A DNA stretch of 41,602 nt from Halobacteriales archaeon QS_8_69_73 (GTDB lineage Archaea > Halobacteriota > Halobacteria > Halobacteriales > Haloarculaceae). Under the pieces are notes generated by a model. The model worked only from the letters and a program-made list of their open reading frames with translations, had not been told where the DNA came from and made no database searches. The stretch spans positions 1-41,602 of the forward strand of contig PXRZ01000071.1 in assembly GCA_003022945.1 (NCBI GenBank), in the 5' to 3' direction. How positions within the stretch are numbered: the stretch's first letter is position 1; every line of letters begins with the position of its first letter. This document shows, one piece after another, positions 16,641-24,900 of the stretch. The position numbers were made by a program, and so were the translations under genes.

Positions 16641-17768
16641 TCACTCCGGCAGTTCGCCCAGGCCGGTTCCGGCGTCGTTCATACGGGAGGCGAAGGCGAC
16701 GCCGAGAAAGCTCACGAGGATGCCGGCGGCGACGTATGCCGCCAGCCGCGACCAAATCGAGAGGACGAACCCCTCGACGGAAACGGGCCCGACCGCCACC
16801 GGCGGGACCGACAGCGAGGCAAAGACGCCGGCCCGCTCGAGGAAGTAGCCGGTGAAACCGCGGACGACCAGCCCGATCGCGACGACGCCAAAGGGGAGGT
16901 TCAGAAGGGCCGCGGAGACGCCCTGCTCGCCCAGCAGTGCGTCGATGAGACGGCCGGTGGCCGCCGCCAGCGCCGCCGCCGCGAACCAGGGGACACTGTC
17001 GTAGACGAACCGTAGCCCGAGCAGTATCTCGCTCGCCTCTCGCATGCCGTTAACGCTTATGACGCCCGCGAAGACGCCGATCAGCGTCAGCCCCGCGCCG
17101 ACGACGTAGGTGACGATCGATACCTGCCCGGAATAGAAGGCGTTCCGCACCCGACCCGGAAGCGTCGAGACGAAGTCGTCGATGCCGAGCCCCTTGTAGA
17201 GAAGGAAAATGCCGATGACGGCGGCGATTGCCGACAGCGCGACCGTCACACTGTTGGCGAACAGGAGCAGCACCGGGAGCGTCAGCAGGGCCGCGCCGAT
17301 CGGAACCAGCACCGTCCCGCGGAGCTCCTCGTCGCCGAGGAACTGCTTCAGGAGGTAGTACGTCGACTGAATGTCGTGGGACTGGCGAACGACCACCCGG
17401 TCGACGGCGTCGACCTGGATGCGGCTCTCGACGATGGGGACGAGCCGCTCGTCGCTGGCGGAGTCGGTGACGACGACCGCGGCGTCGGGGTCGTACTCGT
17501 CGACCAACCGGTCCGTCTGTCTGGCGACGGCGCGGTCGCTGTTGACCCCGTCGCCGCCGCCGGAGACGACCGCGATGACCGACTCCTCGCCCTCGTCGCG
17601 GAGGTTGCGGGCGACCCGGAGCGTCTCCAGCAGGCAGTTGACCCGGCTGTCCTCCGGGTCGTCGACGCCGACGTCGGTGACGAGAGCCTGGACGGCCTCC
17701 CAGCCGACCACGGGGCCGGCCGGGCCCAGCCCGCCGTCACGGTCGACGTACACCACCAGCGTGCTCAC
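16641..17768 (-). CDS. DUF373 family membrane protein
   Basis: Protein of 375 residues matching the archaeal DUF373 family. The N-terminal half is soluble and nucleotide-binding-like (LVVYVDRDGGLGPAGPVVG, ARNLRDEGEESVIAVVSGGG, RVVVRQSHDIQSTYYLLKQF). The C-terminal half has about seven membrane helices, such as LVPIGAALLTLPVLLLFA and IGIFLLYKGLGIDDF. The length suits the family. Function is unknown. It sits between sppA and dph6 on the same strand with short gaps, so a common transcript is possible. Confidence 0.9.
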   Translation of the reverse strand: MSTLVVYVDRDGGLGPAGPVVGWEAVQALVTDVGVDDPEDSRVNCLLETLRVARNLRDEGEESVIAVVSGGGDGVNSDRAVARQTDRLVDEYDPDAAVVVTDSASDERLVPIVESRIQVDAVDRVVVRQSHDIQSTYYLLKQFLGDEELRGTVLVPIGAALLTLPVLLLFANSVTVALSAIAAVIGIFLLYKGLGIDDFVSTLPGRVRNAFYSGQVSIVTYVVGAGLTLIGVFAGVISVNGMREASEILLGLRFVYDSVPWFAAAALAAATGRLIDALLGEQGVSAALLNLPFGVVAIGLVVRGFTGYFLERAGVFASLSVPPVAVGPVSVEGFVLSIWSRLAAYVAAGILVSFLGVAFASRMNDAGTGLGELPE

Positions 17769-17816
17769 GTCGGAGGGTTCACTCGAGCGGGTAAAAGCTT
17801 TCAGGAGCGACGGCCG

Positions 17817-18824
17817 CTACACCCGGAATCGGAACCGGGACTCGCCGTCGGCGTCGGTGAACCGGCTGGCAACGCCGGCGCCGGCCGCGTAGGCGACCCG
17901 CTCGGCGCCGCCGCGGACCCGCTCGGCGAGGCCGGCGGTCGGCTCCAGTTCCGTCGTCTCGACGGCCTCGTCGAGCAGCTCCCGGAGCCGTGCCTCGACG
18001 TCCTCCCGCGTCCCGAGCTCGTCGACGAGCCCCATCTCGTCGGCGTCGGTCCCGAGGAAGACCTTCGCCTCGGTCGCCCGGAGGTCCGCTTCGTCCATCT
18101 CACGGCCCTCGGCGGCGGTCTCGACGAACTGGTCGTAGTAGCCGTCGATGATGCCCTGCAGGTACTCCCGTTCGTCGTCGTCGAGGTCCGCGAACGGCGA
18201 GCCGGCTTCTTTGTAGTCGCCGGCGGCGAGCTGCTCGTACTCGAGACCGACCCGCTCGAGCAGCTCCGCGGCGGTGACTCGCGAGCCGCGGACGCCGACC
18301 GAGCCGACGATGGAGCCCTCCCGGGCCCACAACTCGTCGCAGCCGCTCGCGATCCAGTAGCCGCCGCTGGCGCAGGTGTCGGTCGCGTAGGCGACCGTCG
18401 GCCCGTCGAACCGCTCGGCCGCCAGCCGGATGTCGTCGCTCGGGACGACCGCACCGCCGGGCGTGTTCAGCCGCAGCAGCAGCGCCTCGGCGGCGTCGTC
18501 GTCGTCGGCCGCCTCGATGAGCTCGACGATGTCGTCGGCGCCGGGTGTACCGGGAGAGGTCGGCGGCACCCCGCCGCCGCCGCCGTCGCGGGTGATCGGT
18601 CCGTCGACGGCCACCTCGGCGACGTTGTACCCCGGCAGGAGGTTCCGCGCGACGTTGCCGCCGATCCGGAGCCCGATGCCGGCGGTGACGACGACGAGCA
18701 GGACGCCGAGCAGTTCGGCCGTCGAGGCCGGCGTCCGGAAGAACAGCACCCAGCCGACGACGGCCGCGACGGCCGCGGCGGCCAGTGCGATCGTTGTGCG
18801 AGCGAGCGTTCTGAGCTGGCTCAT
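17817..18824 (-). CDS. sppA: signal peptide peptidase SppA-type serine protease (S49)
   Basis: Membrane-anchored S49 peptidase of 335 residues that degrades released signal peptides or membrane fragments. Two N-terminal helices (ALAAAAVAAVVGWVLFF and ELLGVLLVVVTAGIGL) are followed by the catalytic domain. The catalytic serine lies in TDTCASGGYWIASG and the general-base lysine in AAGDYKEAGSPFADL, with GSIVGSVGVRG between. The start at 18824 places the anchor directly at the N-terminus. A glycine-rich loop (TRDGGGGGVPP) is a likely flexible insertion. It appears intact. Confidence 0.9.
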   Translation of the reverse strand: MSQLRTLARTTIALAAAAVAAVVGWVLFFRTPASTAELLGVLLVVVTAGIGLRIGGNVARNLLPGYNVAEVAVDGPITRDGGGGGVPPTSPGTPGADDIVELIEAADDDDAAEALLLRLNTPGGAVVPSDDIRLAAERFDGPTVAYATDTCASGGYWIASGCDELWAREGSIVGSVGVRGSRVTAAELLERVGLEYEQLAAGDYKEAGSPFADLDDDEREYLQGIIDGYYDQFVETAAEGREMDEADLRATEAKVFLGTDADEMGLVDELGTREDVEARLRELLDEAVETTELEPTAGLAERVRGGAERVAYAAGAGVASRFTDADGESRFRFRV

Positions 18825-18886
18825 ACGACGAACTGACGGCCGGCTGGCTGTTAAAGGAGGCGACCGCGGTGGGCGTCTCCCGGACG

Positions 18887-19069
18887 TCAGGCGGGGGTAC
18901 CCTCGCCGGAGGTTCCGACGAGGAGCGACCCGGCCGCCAGCCCGAGGATGGCGACACCGGCGACGAGCTTCGGGAGCGGGGCGTTCGTCGTCCCGGACAG
19001 GAGGATACCGACGCTGCCGGCCAGCAGGAGCGCCGCACCCAATCCGAGTCTGCGGACGTCTGTTGCCAT
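18887..19069 (-). CDS. small two-helix membrane protein
   Basis: Protein of 60 residues with two predicted membrane helices ([18 protein letters not shown] and [18 protein letters not shown]) and short polar ends. It looks like one of the many small haloarchaeal membrane proteins; I do not recognise the family. The reading frame, start ATG and stop are clean. It lies 63 nt upstream of sppA on the same strand and faces away from the PUA gene. Confidence 0.6.
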   Translation of the reverse strand: MATDVRRLGLGAALLLAGSVGILLSGTTNAPLPKLVAGVAILGLAAGSLLVGTSGEGTPA

Positions 19070-19161
19070 ACTTCGAATCTCGTCCGTTTCGGCAGTTAAA
19101 TCCGACGGAATAGACCGCCAGCGTTCGAAAGGCGTATGCCTGACTCGCGTCTCCCGTGGAC

Positions 19162-19623
19162 ATGAACCGCGGGCTCGAGGCGCTGGAGACGGTCGCCGAC
19201 TACCAGTTCGGGGCGGGCGCCGGGGCGGCGCTGTTCGGCGGGTCGGTCTCGGTGCGGCGGACCTCCTCCGGCCGGCCGCAGCAGGTGCTGGTCGACGGCG
19301 AACGGGTCATCTCCTACGGCACCGACGGCCGCGTCACGCTCGGGATCGCCGGCGGCCGGCGGCTGCAGGCGGCACTGGAGCCGCCGGCCTACCGGGTCGT
19401 CGTCGGCGACGACAGCGAGCCGTTCGTCCGCAACGGGCGGAACGTCTTCGCCAAGTTCGTCCGCGAGGTCGACCCGGCCGTGCGGCCCCGCGACGAGGTG
19501 CTCGTCGAACACTACGACGGCGGCCTGCTGGCGGTCGGACGAGCGGAGCTGTCTGCGGCGGCCATGCGCGACTTCGACACCGGCATGGCCGTCTCCGTGC
19601 GCGAGAGCATCGCCGAGGAGTAA
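19162..19623 (+). CDS. PUA-domain RNA-binding protein
   Basis: Protein of about 153 residues made of a pre-PUA region ([20 protein letters not shown]) and a C-terminal PUA domain ([20 protein letters not shown], then [21 protein letters not shown]). The latter is an RNA-binding fold shared with archaeosine transglycosylases and pseudouridine synthases. No catalytic domain is present, so it probably binds tRNA or rRNA as an accessory. A GTG two codons upstream (19156) is an alternative start. It lies 38 nt upstream of nac and may share its transcript. Confidence 0.85.
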   Translation: MNRGLEALETVADYQFGAGAGAALFGGSVSVRRTSSGRPQQVLVDGERVISYGTDGRVTLGIAGGRRLQAALEPPAYRVVVGDDSEPFVRNGRNVFAKFVREVDPAVRPRDEVLVEHYDGGLLAVGRAELSAAAMRDFDTGMAVSVRESIAEE

Positions 19624-19661
19624 CGTCAGGGTTTTTCAAGTCGCATCCCCTCTACGGTGGT

Positions 19662-20060
19662 ATGTTCGGAGGAGGCGGCGGGATGAACCCGCGCAAGATG
19701 CGACAGATGATGGACCAGATGGGCATCGACGTCACCGAGATCGACGCCGAGGAGGTCATCATCCGCACGGACGACACGGAGCACGTCTTCCACGACGCCG
19801 ACGTCCAGCGGATGGACGCCCAGGGTCAGCAGACCTACCAGATCGTCGGCGAACCCGACGAGCGGCCGCGCGGCGACGAGGACGACGCCAATGTTGATGC
19901 CGATGATAGCGATACCCATGCCGACGACGGCGCCGACGTCGCCGACCAGGACGTCGAGATCGTCGCACAGCGGGCCGGTGTCCCGGAGAGCGAGGCCCGC
20001 GAGGCGCTGGCCGAAACCGGCGACCTCGCGGCGGCGGTCCAGCGCCTCCAGGAGGAGTGA
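19662..20060 (+). CDS. nac: nascent polypeptide-associated complex protein (archaeal NAC)
   Basis: Ribosome-associated chaperone of 132 residues that binds emerging nascent chains. Seen: the N-terminal [17 protein letters not shown], the NAC core ([20 protein letters not shown], with YQIVGEP), an acidic insertion rich in D, and a C-terminal UBA domain ([19 protein letters not shown]). The sequence upstream in the same frame is the shadow of the PUA gene, so the start is the ATG at 19662, after a TATA-like GTTTTTCAA. The stop codon overlaps the start of trmI in the form GTGA. Confidence 0.93.
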   Translation: MFGGGGGMNPRKMRQMMDQMGIDVTEIDAEEVIIRTDDTEHVFHDADVQRMDAQGQQTYQIVGEPDERPRGDEDDANVDADDSDTHADDGADVADQDVEIVAQRAGVPESEAREALAETGDLAAAVQRLQEE

Positions 20061-20800
20061 CGGACCGACCGGTGCTCGTCGTCCGGGACGGCCGGGAGTT
20101 CCTGCTGGAGCCGGGCGAGACCCTGGAGACCGACCTCGGTGTCCTCGAACTGCCGGCGGACGTCGAGACGGGGACGACCGTCGAGACGCACCTCGGCGAG
20201 CCGTTCGAGGTGCGCCGGCTCCGGGGGCCGGAGCTGTTCGACCACCTCGAGCGGACCGGCGCACCGATGATGCCGCGGGACATCGGCCTCGTCGTCGGCC
20301 ATACCGGCGTCGCGTCGGGCGAACGGGTGCTCGATGCCGGCACCGGCACGGGCGTGCTGGCGGCGTACCTCGGCCGGCTCGGCGCCGAGGTCACCACCTA
20401 CGAGCGGGACGCCGACTTCGCCGACGTCGCCCGCGAGAACATGCGGCTGGCCGGCGTCGACGACCGCGTGGAGGTTCGGACCGGCGACCTGCTGGAGGCC
20501 GTCGACGACCTCGGGGGTTTCGACATCGTGACGCTGGACACCGCCGACGCGGCGGCGGTCGTCGAGCGAGCGCCCGACCTGCTGGCGTCGGGCGGCCACG
20601 TCGCGGCGTACACGCCGTTCGTCGAGACGGCCCGCGACTGCGTGGAAGCGGCCCGCGACGCCGGGCTGTCGGCCGTTGAGTGCGTCGAGACCATCCAGCG
20701 AGAACTCAAGGTCGACGACCGCGGCAGCCGGCCGGCGACGGCCGGCGTCGGCCACACCGGCTACCTGACGTTCGGCCGGCTCACGCCACGGCTCGGATGA
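20057..20800 (+). CDS. trmI: tRNA (adenine-N1)-methyltransferase TrmI-like
   Basis: SAM-dependent methyltransferase of 247 residues that methylates adenine in tRNA (positions 57/58 in archaea). Seen: a small N-terminal beta domain, the substrate region [23 protein letters not shown] motif [17 protein letters not shown], motif II VTTYERD, and [10 protein letters not shown] as the motif IV region. The GTG start overlaps the nac stop codon, which implies coupled translation of two translation-linked genes. The C-terminus overlaps the convergent neighbour's end by 20 nt. It is complete. Confidence 0.92.
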   Translation: MTDRPVLVVRDGREFLLEPGETLETDLGVLELPADVETGTTVETHLGEPFEVRRLRGPELFDHLERTGAPMMPRDIGLVVGHTGVASGERVLDAGTGTGVLAAYLGRLGAEVTTYERDADFADVARENMRLAGVDDRVEVRTGDLLEAVDDLGGFDIVTLDTADAAAVVERAPDLLASGGHVAAYTPFVETARDCVEAARDAGLSAVECVETIQRELKVDDRGSRPATAGVGHTGYLTFGRLTPRLG

Positions 20801-21341
20801 GTTCCAGGAGTTCGGTCTCGTAGGCGTCGCCGTCCACGTCGACCAGCGGCTCCAGCCCCGAGACGGGGTAGGCACCGCCGGCGACGTGGAAGTCACCGTC
20901 GTGCCACACCACGACCGCGCCGAGCACCTCCACGTCGCGGTCCGCCGTCGAGAGCCGCGCCCGGTGAGGCGTCATCCGTCCCCGGCGGCCGCCCAGTTCG
21001 ACCGTCTCGGTGTCGCCGTCGGCGACGTCCTCGAACCCGCGCTCGCGGAGTTCCTCGACGAACGTCTTCTTCGACTCCCGGACCACGTACGGCCGGGCCG
21101 CCGACGCCATCCCGAATCCCGGCGACGGCGTGATGTCGAGTCGTGAGGCAAAGAAGAACCGCCAGACGCGGTCCTCGCCGCCCGCCTCGACGATGCGCTC
21201 TCGGAGGCCGGCGTCCTCGTAGACGGCCGTGTGGGCGGTGACGGAGACGCCCAGACTCTCGTACACTGTCTCGGCCTCCTCGCGCGAGAGGGTCCACCCG
21301 CCCTCCGAGAGCCGGGTCGAGTCGGGCGTCGGCGGGTCCAT
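20781..21341 (-). CDS. uncharacterised haloarchaeal protein, 186 residues
   Basis: Acidic soluble protein of 186 residues without membrane segments. Seen: an N-terminal helix-rich part (WTLSREEAETVYESLGVSV), VWRFFFASRLDITPSPG in the centre and a beta-rich C-terminal half (LGAVVVWHDGDFHVAGGAYP). Codon use and acidity match the neighbours, so it is a real gene. I do not recognise a named family and cannot give a function. It overlaps the 3' end of trmI by 20 nt in convergent orientation. Confidence 0.75.
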   Translation of the reverse strand: MDPPTPDSTRLSEGGWTLSREEAETVYESLGVSVTAHTAVYEDAGLRERIVEAGGEDRVWRFFFASRLDITPSPGFGMASAARPYVVRESKKTFVEELRERGFEDVADGDTETVELGGRRGRMTPHRARLSTADRDVEVLGAVVVWHDGDFHVAGGAYPVSGLEPLVDVDGDAYETELLELIRAVA

Positions 21342-21792
21342 ACCCGTGGTTCCGGCGCGAGGGTATTCAAACCCAGCGAGGCGGAATCCCGTCGCTGGAC
21401 GGCCCGGTTACATCGGCTGGCCGATGTCGGACCGAGTTACGACCAGGGGCCGAGGCGAATCCCACGCCGCTCGGTGCTCCATTGGTTTGGATGCTATCGG
21501 CTGGTGTGGTTGGTGGTCGTTGGGCTTGCGTATCGGCCGCCTGCGATCCTACCAATTCTAATAGATGTTCTGTATAGCGGGCCAAGACGGAGGGCGCCTC
21601 TTTTGCACAATGTGAATCGGACTTATTGCCTGGGAACTATACCAATCAACGTTGTCATCCTAACCGACCGCCTGTTCATGTTTCTTCTCGCCGCCCGGCT
21701 CGGGGCTTTTGCTCGCCAAGATTCGGTCGCAATTTTCGCCCTCAGTAGTTCGCCCACTCGGCAACCGGCAGAGGCGAACTCCCTCTCGTCAA
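21342..21792. other. gene-free, AT-richer stretch
   Basis: About 450 nt in which I see no convincing gene on either strand. Composition falls noticeably below the surrounding GC level from about 21550 onward (for example CAATTCTAATAG and CAATTATTGATG). No tRNA, rRNA or transposase motif was recognised. Together with the following low-GC gene it looks like acquired or decaying DNA. Confidence 0.5.
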
Positions 21793-22233
21793 TTATTGAT
21801 GATTGTTGGAGTCCACTTTCATTTTCGCAGAGTTGAGGAGATCTGACGGATCTCCGGAGATTCCAATATCAGTTAATTCTTGAACGTCCCAACCTGCTTG
21901 ATTGAGAGCAAGCACCTCAGCTTCTTGATCGTCTAAACTATATTGTTCTTTGAGAATTTTAGCGTATTCCGTGTGGGCGATGACTTCTGTTTCTCCTGTT
22001 GGCAGGATATATTTCGCGATGACGGTTTCTGGCGTGTTAGGAGACTGGTTGGTTCGCTCGCAGGTCACCGCCCCGTCCGTTTCCAAATACCGTTCAGTAG
22101 GTATTATTGATTCATCGATTGAGTAAGGATTTCGTATGCCGACGGTTTCCGCTACTTCTATTCGAGATGGCCGTTTCGGCGAGGGATTACGGCGATACTT
22201 ATCAAGTATCGCACTGAGTATTTCCAATACCAT
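21793..22233 (-). CDS. low-GC hypothetical protein with a possible HTH
   Basis: Protein of 146 residues encoded in DNA clearly less GC-rich than the rest of the window and with fewer acidic residues. It starts MVLEILSAILDKYRRNP, has a lysine/arginine-rich segment and ends with a stretch (LDDQEAEVLALNQAGWDVQE) that resembles a helix-turn-helix of the sigma-region-4/LuxR type, though the match is loose. Codon use and composition suggest horizontal transfer. It stands alone between a gene-free patch and a hairpin cluster. No function can be assigned. Confidence 0.55.
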   Translation of the reverse strand: MVLEILSAILDKYRRNPSPKRPSRIEVAETVGIRNPYSIDESIIPTERYLETDGAVTCERTNQSPNTPETVIAKYILPTGETEVIAHTEYAKILKEQYSLDDQEAEVLALNQAGWDVQELTDIGISGDPSDLLNSAKMKVDSNNHQ

Positions 22234-22336
22234 TTAACCAGCACTTTGATCGATACTTGAAATTAGTGTTGGCACCAGTTTACACACCCCGTCTGTATCG
22301 AACGATCCATCGACCAGACCCCGGCATCCGTCGAGT

Positions 22337-22497
22337 GGGGCGTTCGAAGAACGCCCCTGAGGCGGTTCCCGGCGACGAGGCCGGAGGCCGAGTCGCCGTA
22401 GCGCGCGCGGACTGGAGTGGCGCCGAAGGCGCCATGGGAGGAGCACGCGCGCATATTTTCCCCACGTTTTTGCCAACCCTCTCGCGTCGCGAGAGGG
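22337..22497. repeat. cluster of three perfect triloop hairpins
   Basis: Three perfect inverted repeats with exactly three loop bases: GGGGCGTTC around GAA (22337-22357), TGGCGCC around GAA (22418-22434) and CCCTCTCGC around GTC (22477-22497). The last lies 19 nt past the tfs stop codon and could serve as its terminator; T-rich DNA stands next to it. No gene is seen in this interval. Confidence 0.7.
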
Positions 22498-22515
22498 TCG
22501 TGTAAAAAGTGGGTG

Positions 22516-22839
22516 TTAGTGATCGTCCTCGCGCCACTTGTGCTCGCACTCGGTGCAGGTGAAAAAGCGGGTCTCGGACTCGTCGGCCGCCCGGATCTGC
22601 TTCATCTCGTAGCGGGCCCGGTCGTTGCCGCACTCCGGACAGCGGACCTCCGTCGTCGGGCCGATGGCCTCGTCGTCGACCTCGGACATGTCGACCGGGC
22701 CGCTGTCGGTGTCCTGCCCCTCCGTCGTCGTCATCGCCTCGGCGCCGCCGTCGCGAGCCGTCTCGAAGCCGCAGGAGCGACAGACCCACCCGTCGTCCTC
22801 GCCGTGCATCATCGAGCCGCACTCGTCGCAGAATTCCAT
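22516..22839 (-). CDS. tfs: transcription factor S (TFS/TFIIS-like)
   Basis: Transcript-cleavage factor of the archaeal RNA polymerase, 107 residues. The N-terminal zinc ribbon shows CDECGSMM and CRSCGFET; an acidic linker follows; the C-terminal ribbon has CPECGNDRARY and CTECEHKWRED. The catalytic acidic pair is replaced by or shifted within SETRFFTC: the classic RSADEP-type loop reads RAADESETRFF, which keeps D-E. The length is standard. It is complete, monocistronic by position, and probably ends at the hairpin just downstream. Confidence 0.93.
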   Translation of the reverse strand: MEFCDECGSMMHGEDDGWVCRSCGFETARDGGAEAMTTTEGQDTDSGPVDMSEVDDEAIGPTTEVRCPECGNDRARYEMKQIRAADESETRFFTCTECEHKWREDDH

Positions 22840-22976
22840 GTCGCCCGTGAGACAGCCGCGTACTTAAGTGATGCTGACGGGATCGACGACCCCATTGCGG
22901 GTTCCGCCGACGTTTGCGGCGGTGGCAGCGGCGCCCGGAGAAAGAGCTTTACCGGGATGGACGGACCGCACGATCG

Positions 22977-23363
22977 ATGTTGCCCTCTGATTGCCGCCCG
23001 ACTGCCGCCGGGATGTGGTGTCTCTTTGTACTGTTCGTCTCGGCGTCCGGCTGTGCGGGCCCGAACGGCGACGTATCGGACGAGACGGCAACGGACCGGG
23101 CGCTCGCCGCCGAGGAGGAGTACATCGAGACGCGGCTCGAAGGCGCCGCCTGCGTCGACGGCTGGGGGTTCGAGGACTACGGAGGGTGGGGCGAGACGGC
23201 GACGGCACTGAACCGGTCCGACGGAGGGGTGTACGTCGCCGTCAGACACCCGTTCTGGTACTCGACGGTGGAGCTGGACGCCGACATCGGAACGGAGGCG
23301 ACGTACCTCGTCACGGCCGACGACGCACGGCGGGTCGGTGGCACCGAGGTATCGCCCTGCTGA
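22977..23363 (+). CDS. small secreted lipoprotein, uncharacterised
   Basis: Protein of 128 residues with an N-terminal hydrophobic signal (MWCLFVLFVSASGC) whose end ASGC is a lipobox, so the mature protein probably begins with a lipid-modified cysteine outside the membrane. The mature part is acidic and contains GWGFEDYGGWGETATAL and VYVAVRHPFWYSTVELD, suggesting a small beta domain. The ATG at 22977 is chosen because the upstream in-frame part is arginine-rich and a TATA-like CTTTA lies about 27 nt before it. No family is recognised. Confidence 0.65.
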   Translation: MLPSDCRPTAAGMWCLFVLFVSASGCAGPNGDVSDETATDRALAAEEEYIETRLEGAACVDGWGFEDYGGWGETATALNRSDGGVYVAVRHPFWYSTVELDADIGTEATYLVTADDARRVGGTEVSPC

Positions 23364-23456
23364 GAGCGGCCGGCCGGCCCCGCGGTGGGGCCGGGCGTGC
23401 CTACTTCGGAAGCGTGATACGCGCGCCACCCCTCCCATCGGGTACGTAGCTCCGAG

Positions 23457-24743
23457 ATGCTGGGAATGGACAGACGAGTCGTCGTGCTGGCGCTGGCCCG
23501 GATGGCCGACGCCGTCGCGAACTCGTTTCTCATCATCGTGCTACCGCTGTACATCGCCAGTGGTGAACTCGCCGTGCCGACGGTCGAGGGCGCGACCGTC
23601 GCCGGCTACCCGCTGACGACCGAGTTACTCATCGGCGTCGCGCTGTCGCTGTTCGGCTTCCTCAACAGCTCCCTGCAGCCGTTCACCGGCCGGCTGTCCG
23701 ACCGGACGGGCAGACGGAAGGTGCTGATCCTGTTCGGACTGGCCGTCCTGGCGGTCACGTCGGTCGCCTACGCCCTCGTCGATAGCTACTGGGCGCTGGT
23801 CGTAATCCGGGCGATTCAGGGGCTAGGCGGCGCCTTCGTCATCCCAACGACCATCGCGCTGGTGGACGACCTGGCGCAGGGCGACGACGAGCGAGGCGGC
23901 AACTTCGGCGTCTTCAACGCCTTCCGGCTGCTAGGCTTCGGGTTCGGCCCGATCGTCGCCGGCTCGGTCGTCAGAGCCGGGCCCTACAGCGTCGCCGGCG
24001 CCGAACTCTCGGGGTTCGACGCCGCCTTCGGCGTCGCCGTCGTCGGCGCGCTGGTCAGCTTCGCGCTCGTGTCGCTACTCATCGAGGAGCCGGACGTGGC
24101 GACGAGCGACGCCGGCGACGACTTCTTGGTGTCGATCCGGGCCGACGCCGCCGGCCGGCTGCTCGACCCGGTGTTCGTCCTCGGAATCGGGACGTTCTTC
24201 ATGGCGGTCAGCATCGCGCTGTACGCCACGCTCCAGGACCCGGTCAACGCCAGACTCGGCCAGGGACCGCTGTGGTTCGGCGTCCAGTTCGCCGCCGTCG
24301 TCATCGCCAACGTCGTGCTACAGGGGCCCATCGGCTGGCTGTCGGACCGCATCGGCCGCAAGCCGCTCATCGTCGGCGGACTGGTCGTGCTGGCGCCGTC
24401 GGTGCTCGCACAGGGGCTGGTTACCTCCTCGTGGACGATGCTGTTCGCGCGGGCCTTCCACGGCGTGGCGGTGGCGATGGTGTTCGCGCCGGCACTTGCG
24501 GCCGCCGGCGACCTCGCCGCGGAGGGCCAGTCCGGGACGACGCTGTCGGTGCTGACGATGGCGTTCGGCTTCGGGACGGCCATCGGGCCACTGGCGTCGG
24601 GCGTGCTGTTCGGCTACGGCTTCGTCGCCCCCTTCGCCTTCGGCGCGGTGCTGGCGGTCGTCGCGCTGGCGCTCGTCGTCACGCAGGTCGAGGAGACGCT
24701 GGAGACCGCCGCCGGCGAGACGGCCGTCCCCGGCGACGACTGA
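23457..24743 (+). CDS. major facilitator superfamily transporter
   Basis: Transporter of 428 residues with about twelve membrane segments. The MFS motif A-type loop is visible twice: GRLSDRTGRRKVLILFG after helix 2 and GWLSDRIGRKPLIVGG in the second half, the typical pseudo-repeat. RAIQGLGGAFVIPTTIALV matches the helix-4 motif. This suggests a drug/sugar-type proton antiporter, but the substrate cannot be read. An alternative start is the ATG at 23466. Complete, with no break seen. Confidence 0.88.
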   Translation: MLGMDRRVVVLALARMADAVANSFLIIVLPLYIASGELAVPTVEGATVAGYPLTTELLIGVALSLFGFLNSSLQPFTGRLSDRTGRRKVLILFGLAVLAVTSVAYALVDSYWALVVIRAIQGLGGAFVIPTTIALVDDLAQGDDERGGNFGVFNAFRLLGFGFGPIVAGSVVRAGPYSVAGAELSGFDAAFGVAVVGALVSFALVSLLIEEPDVATSDAGDDFLVSIRADAAGRLLDPVFVLGIGTFFMAVSIALYATLQDPVNARLGQGPLWFGVQFAAVVIANVVLQGPIGWLSDRIGRKPLIVGGLVVLAPSVLAQGLVTSSWTMLFARAFHGVAVAMVFAPALAAAGDLAAEGQSGTTLSVLTMAFGFGTAIGPLASGVLFGYGFVAPFAFGAVLAVVALALVVTQVEETLETAAGETAVPGDD

Positions 24744-24872
24744 TAGTGATTATTGCGATAGTTTTCAGCACGGGGAACGAAATGAGGCTGGTTCGGCTCT
24801 CCACGGCTGATCCGCCCGACCCTCGGCGGTAACGACTCGCGTTGATCACTACGACGCCCGAGGCCCGAACCG

Positions 24873-24880
24873 CTATATTC
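24873..24880 (+). promoter_or_regulatory. TATA box of the S9 peptidase gene
   Basis: CTATATTC lies about 24 nt before the GTG at 24901, the usual distance for a leaderless haloarchaeal transcript. Confidence 0.45.
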
Positions 24881-24900
24881 CGCCCGCCCTACCACCGCGT

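Noticed and set aside
21342-21792. tRNA gene or insertion sequence in the gene-free stretch
   Set aside because: No cloverleaf, no terminal repeats and no transposase motif could be found.
22234-22476. Open frame of 80 codons over the hairpin cluster
   Set aside because: Arginine-rich, no domain, and fully explained by the palindromes.
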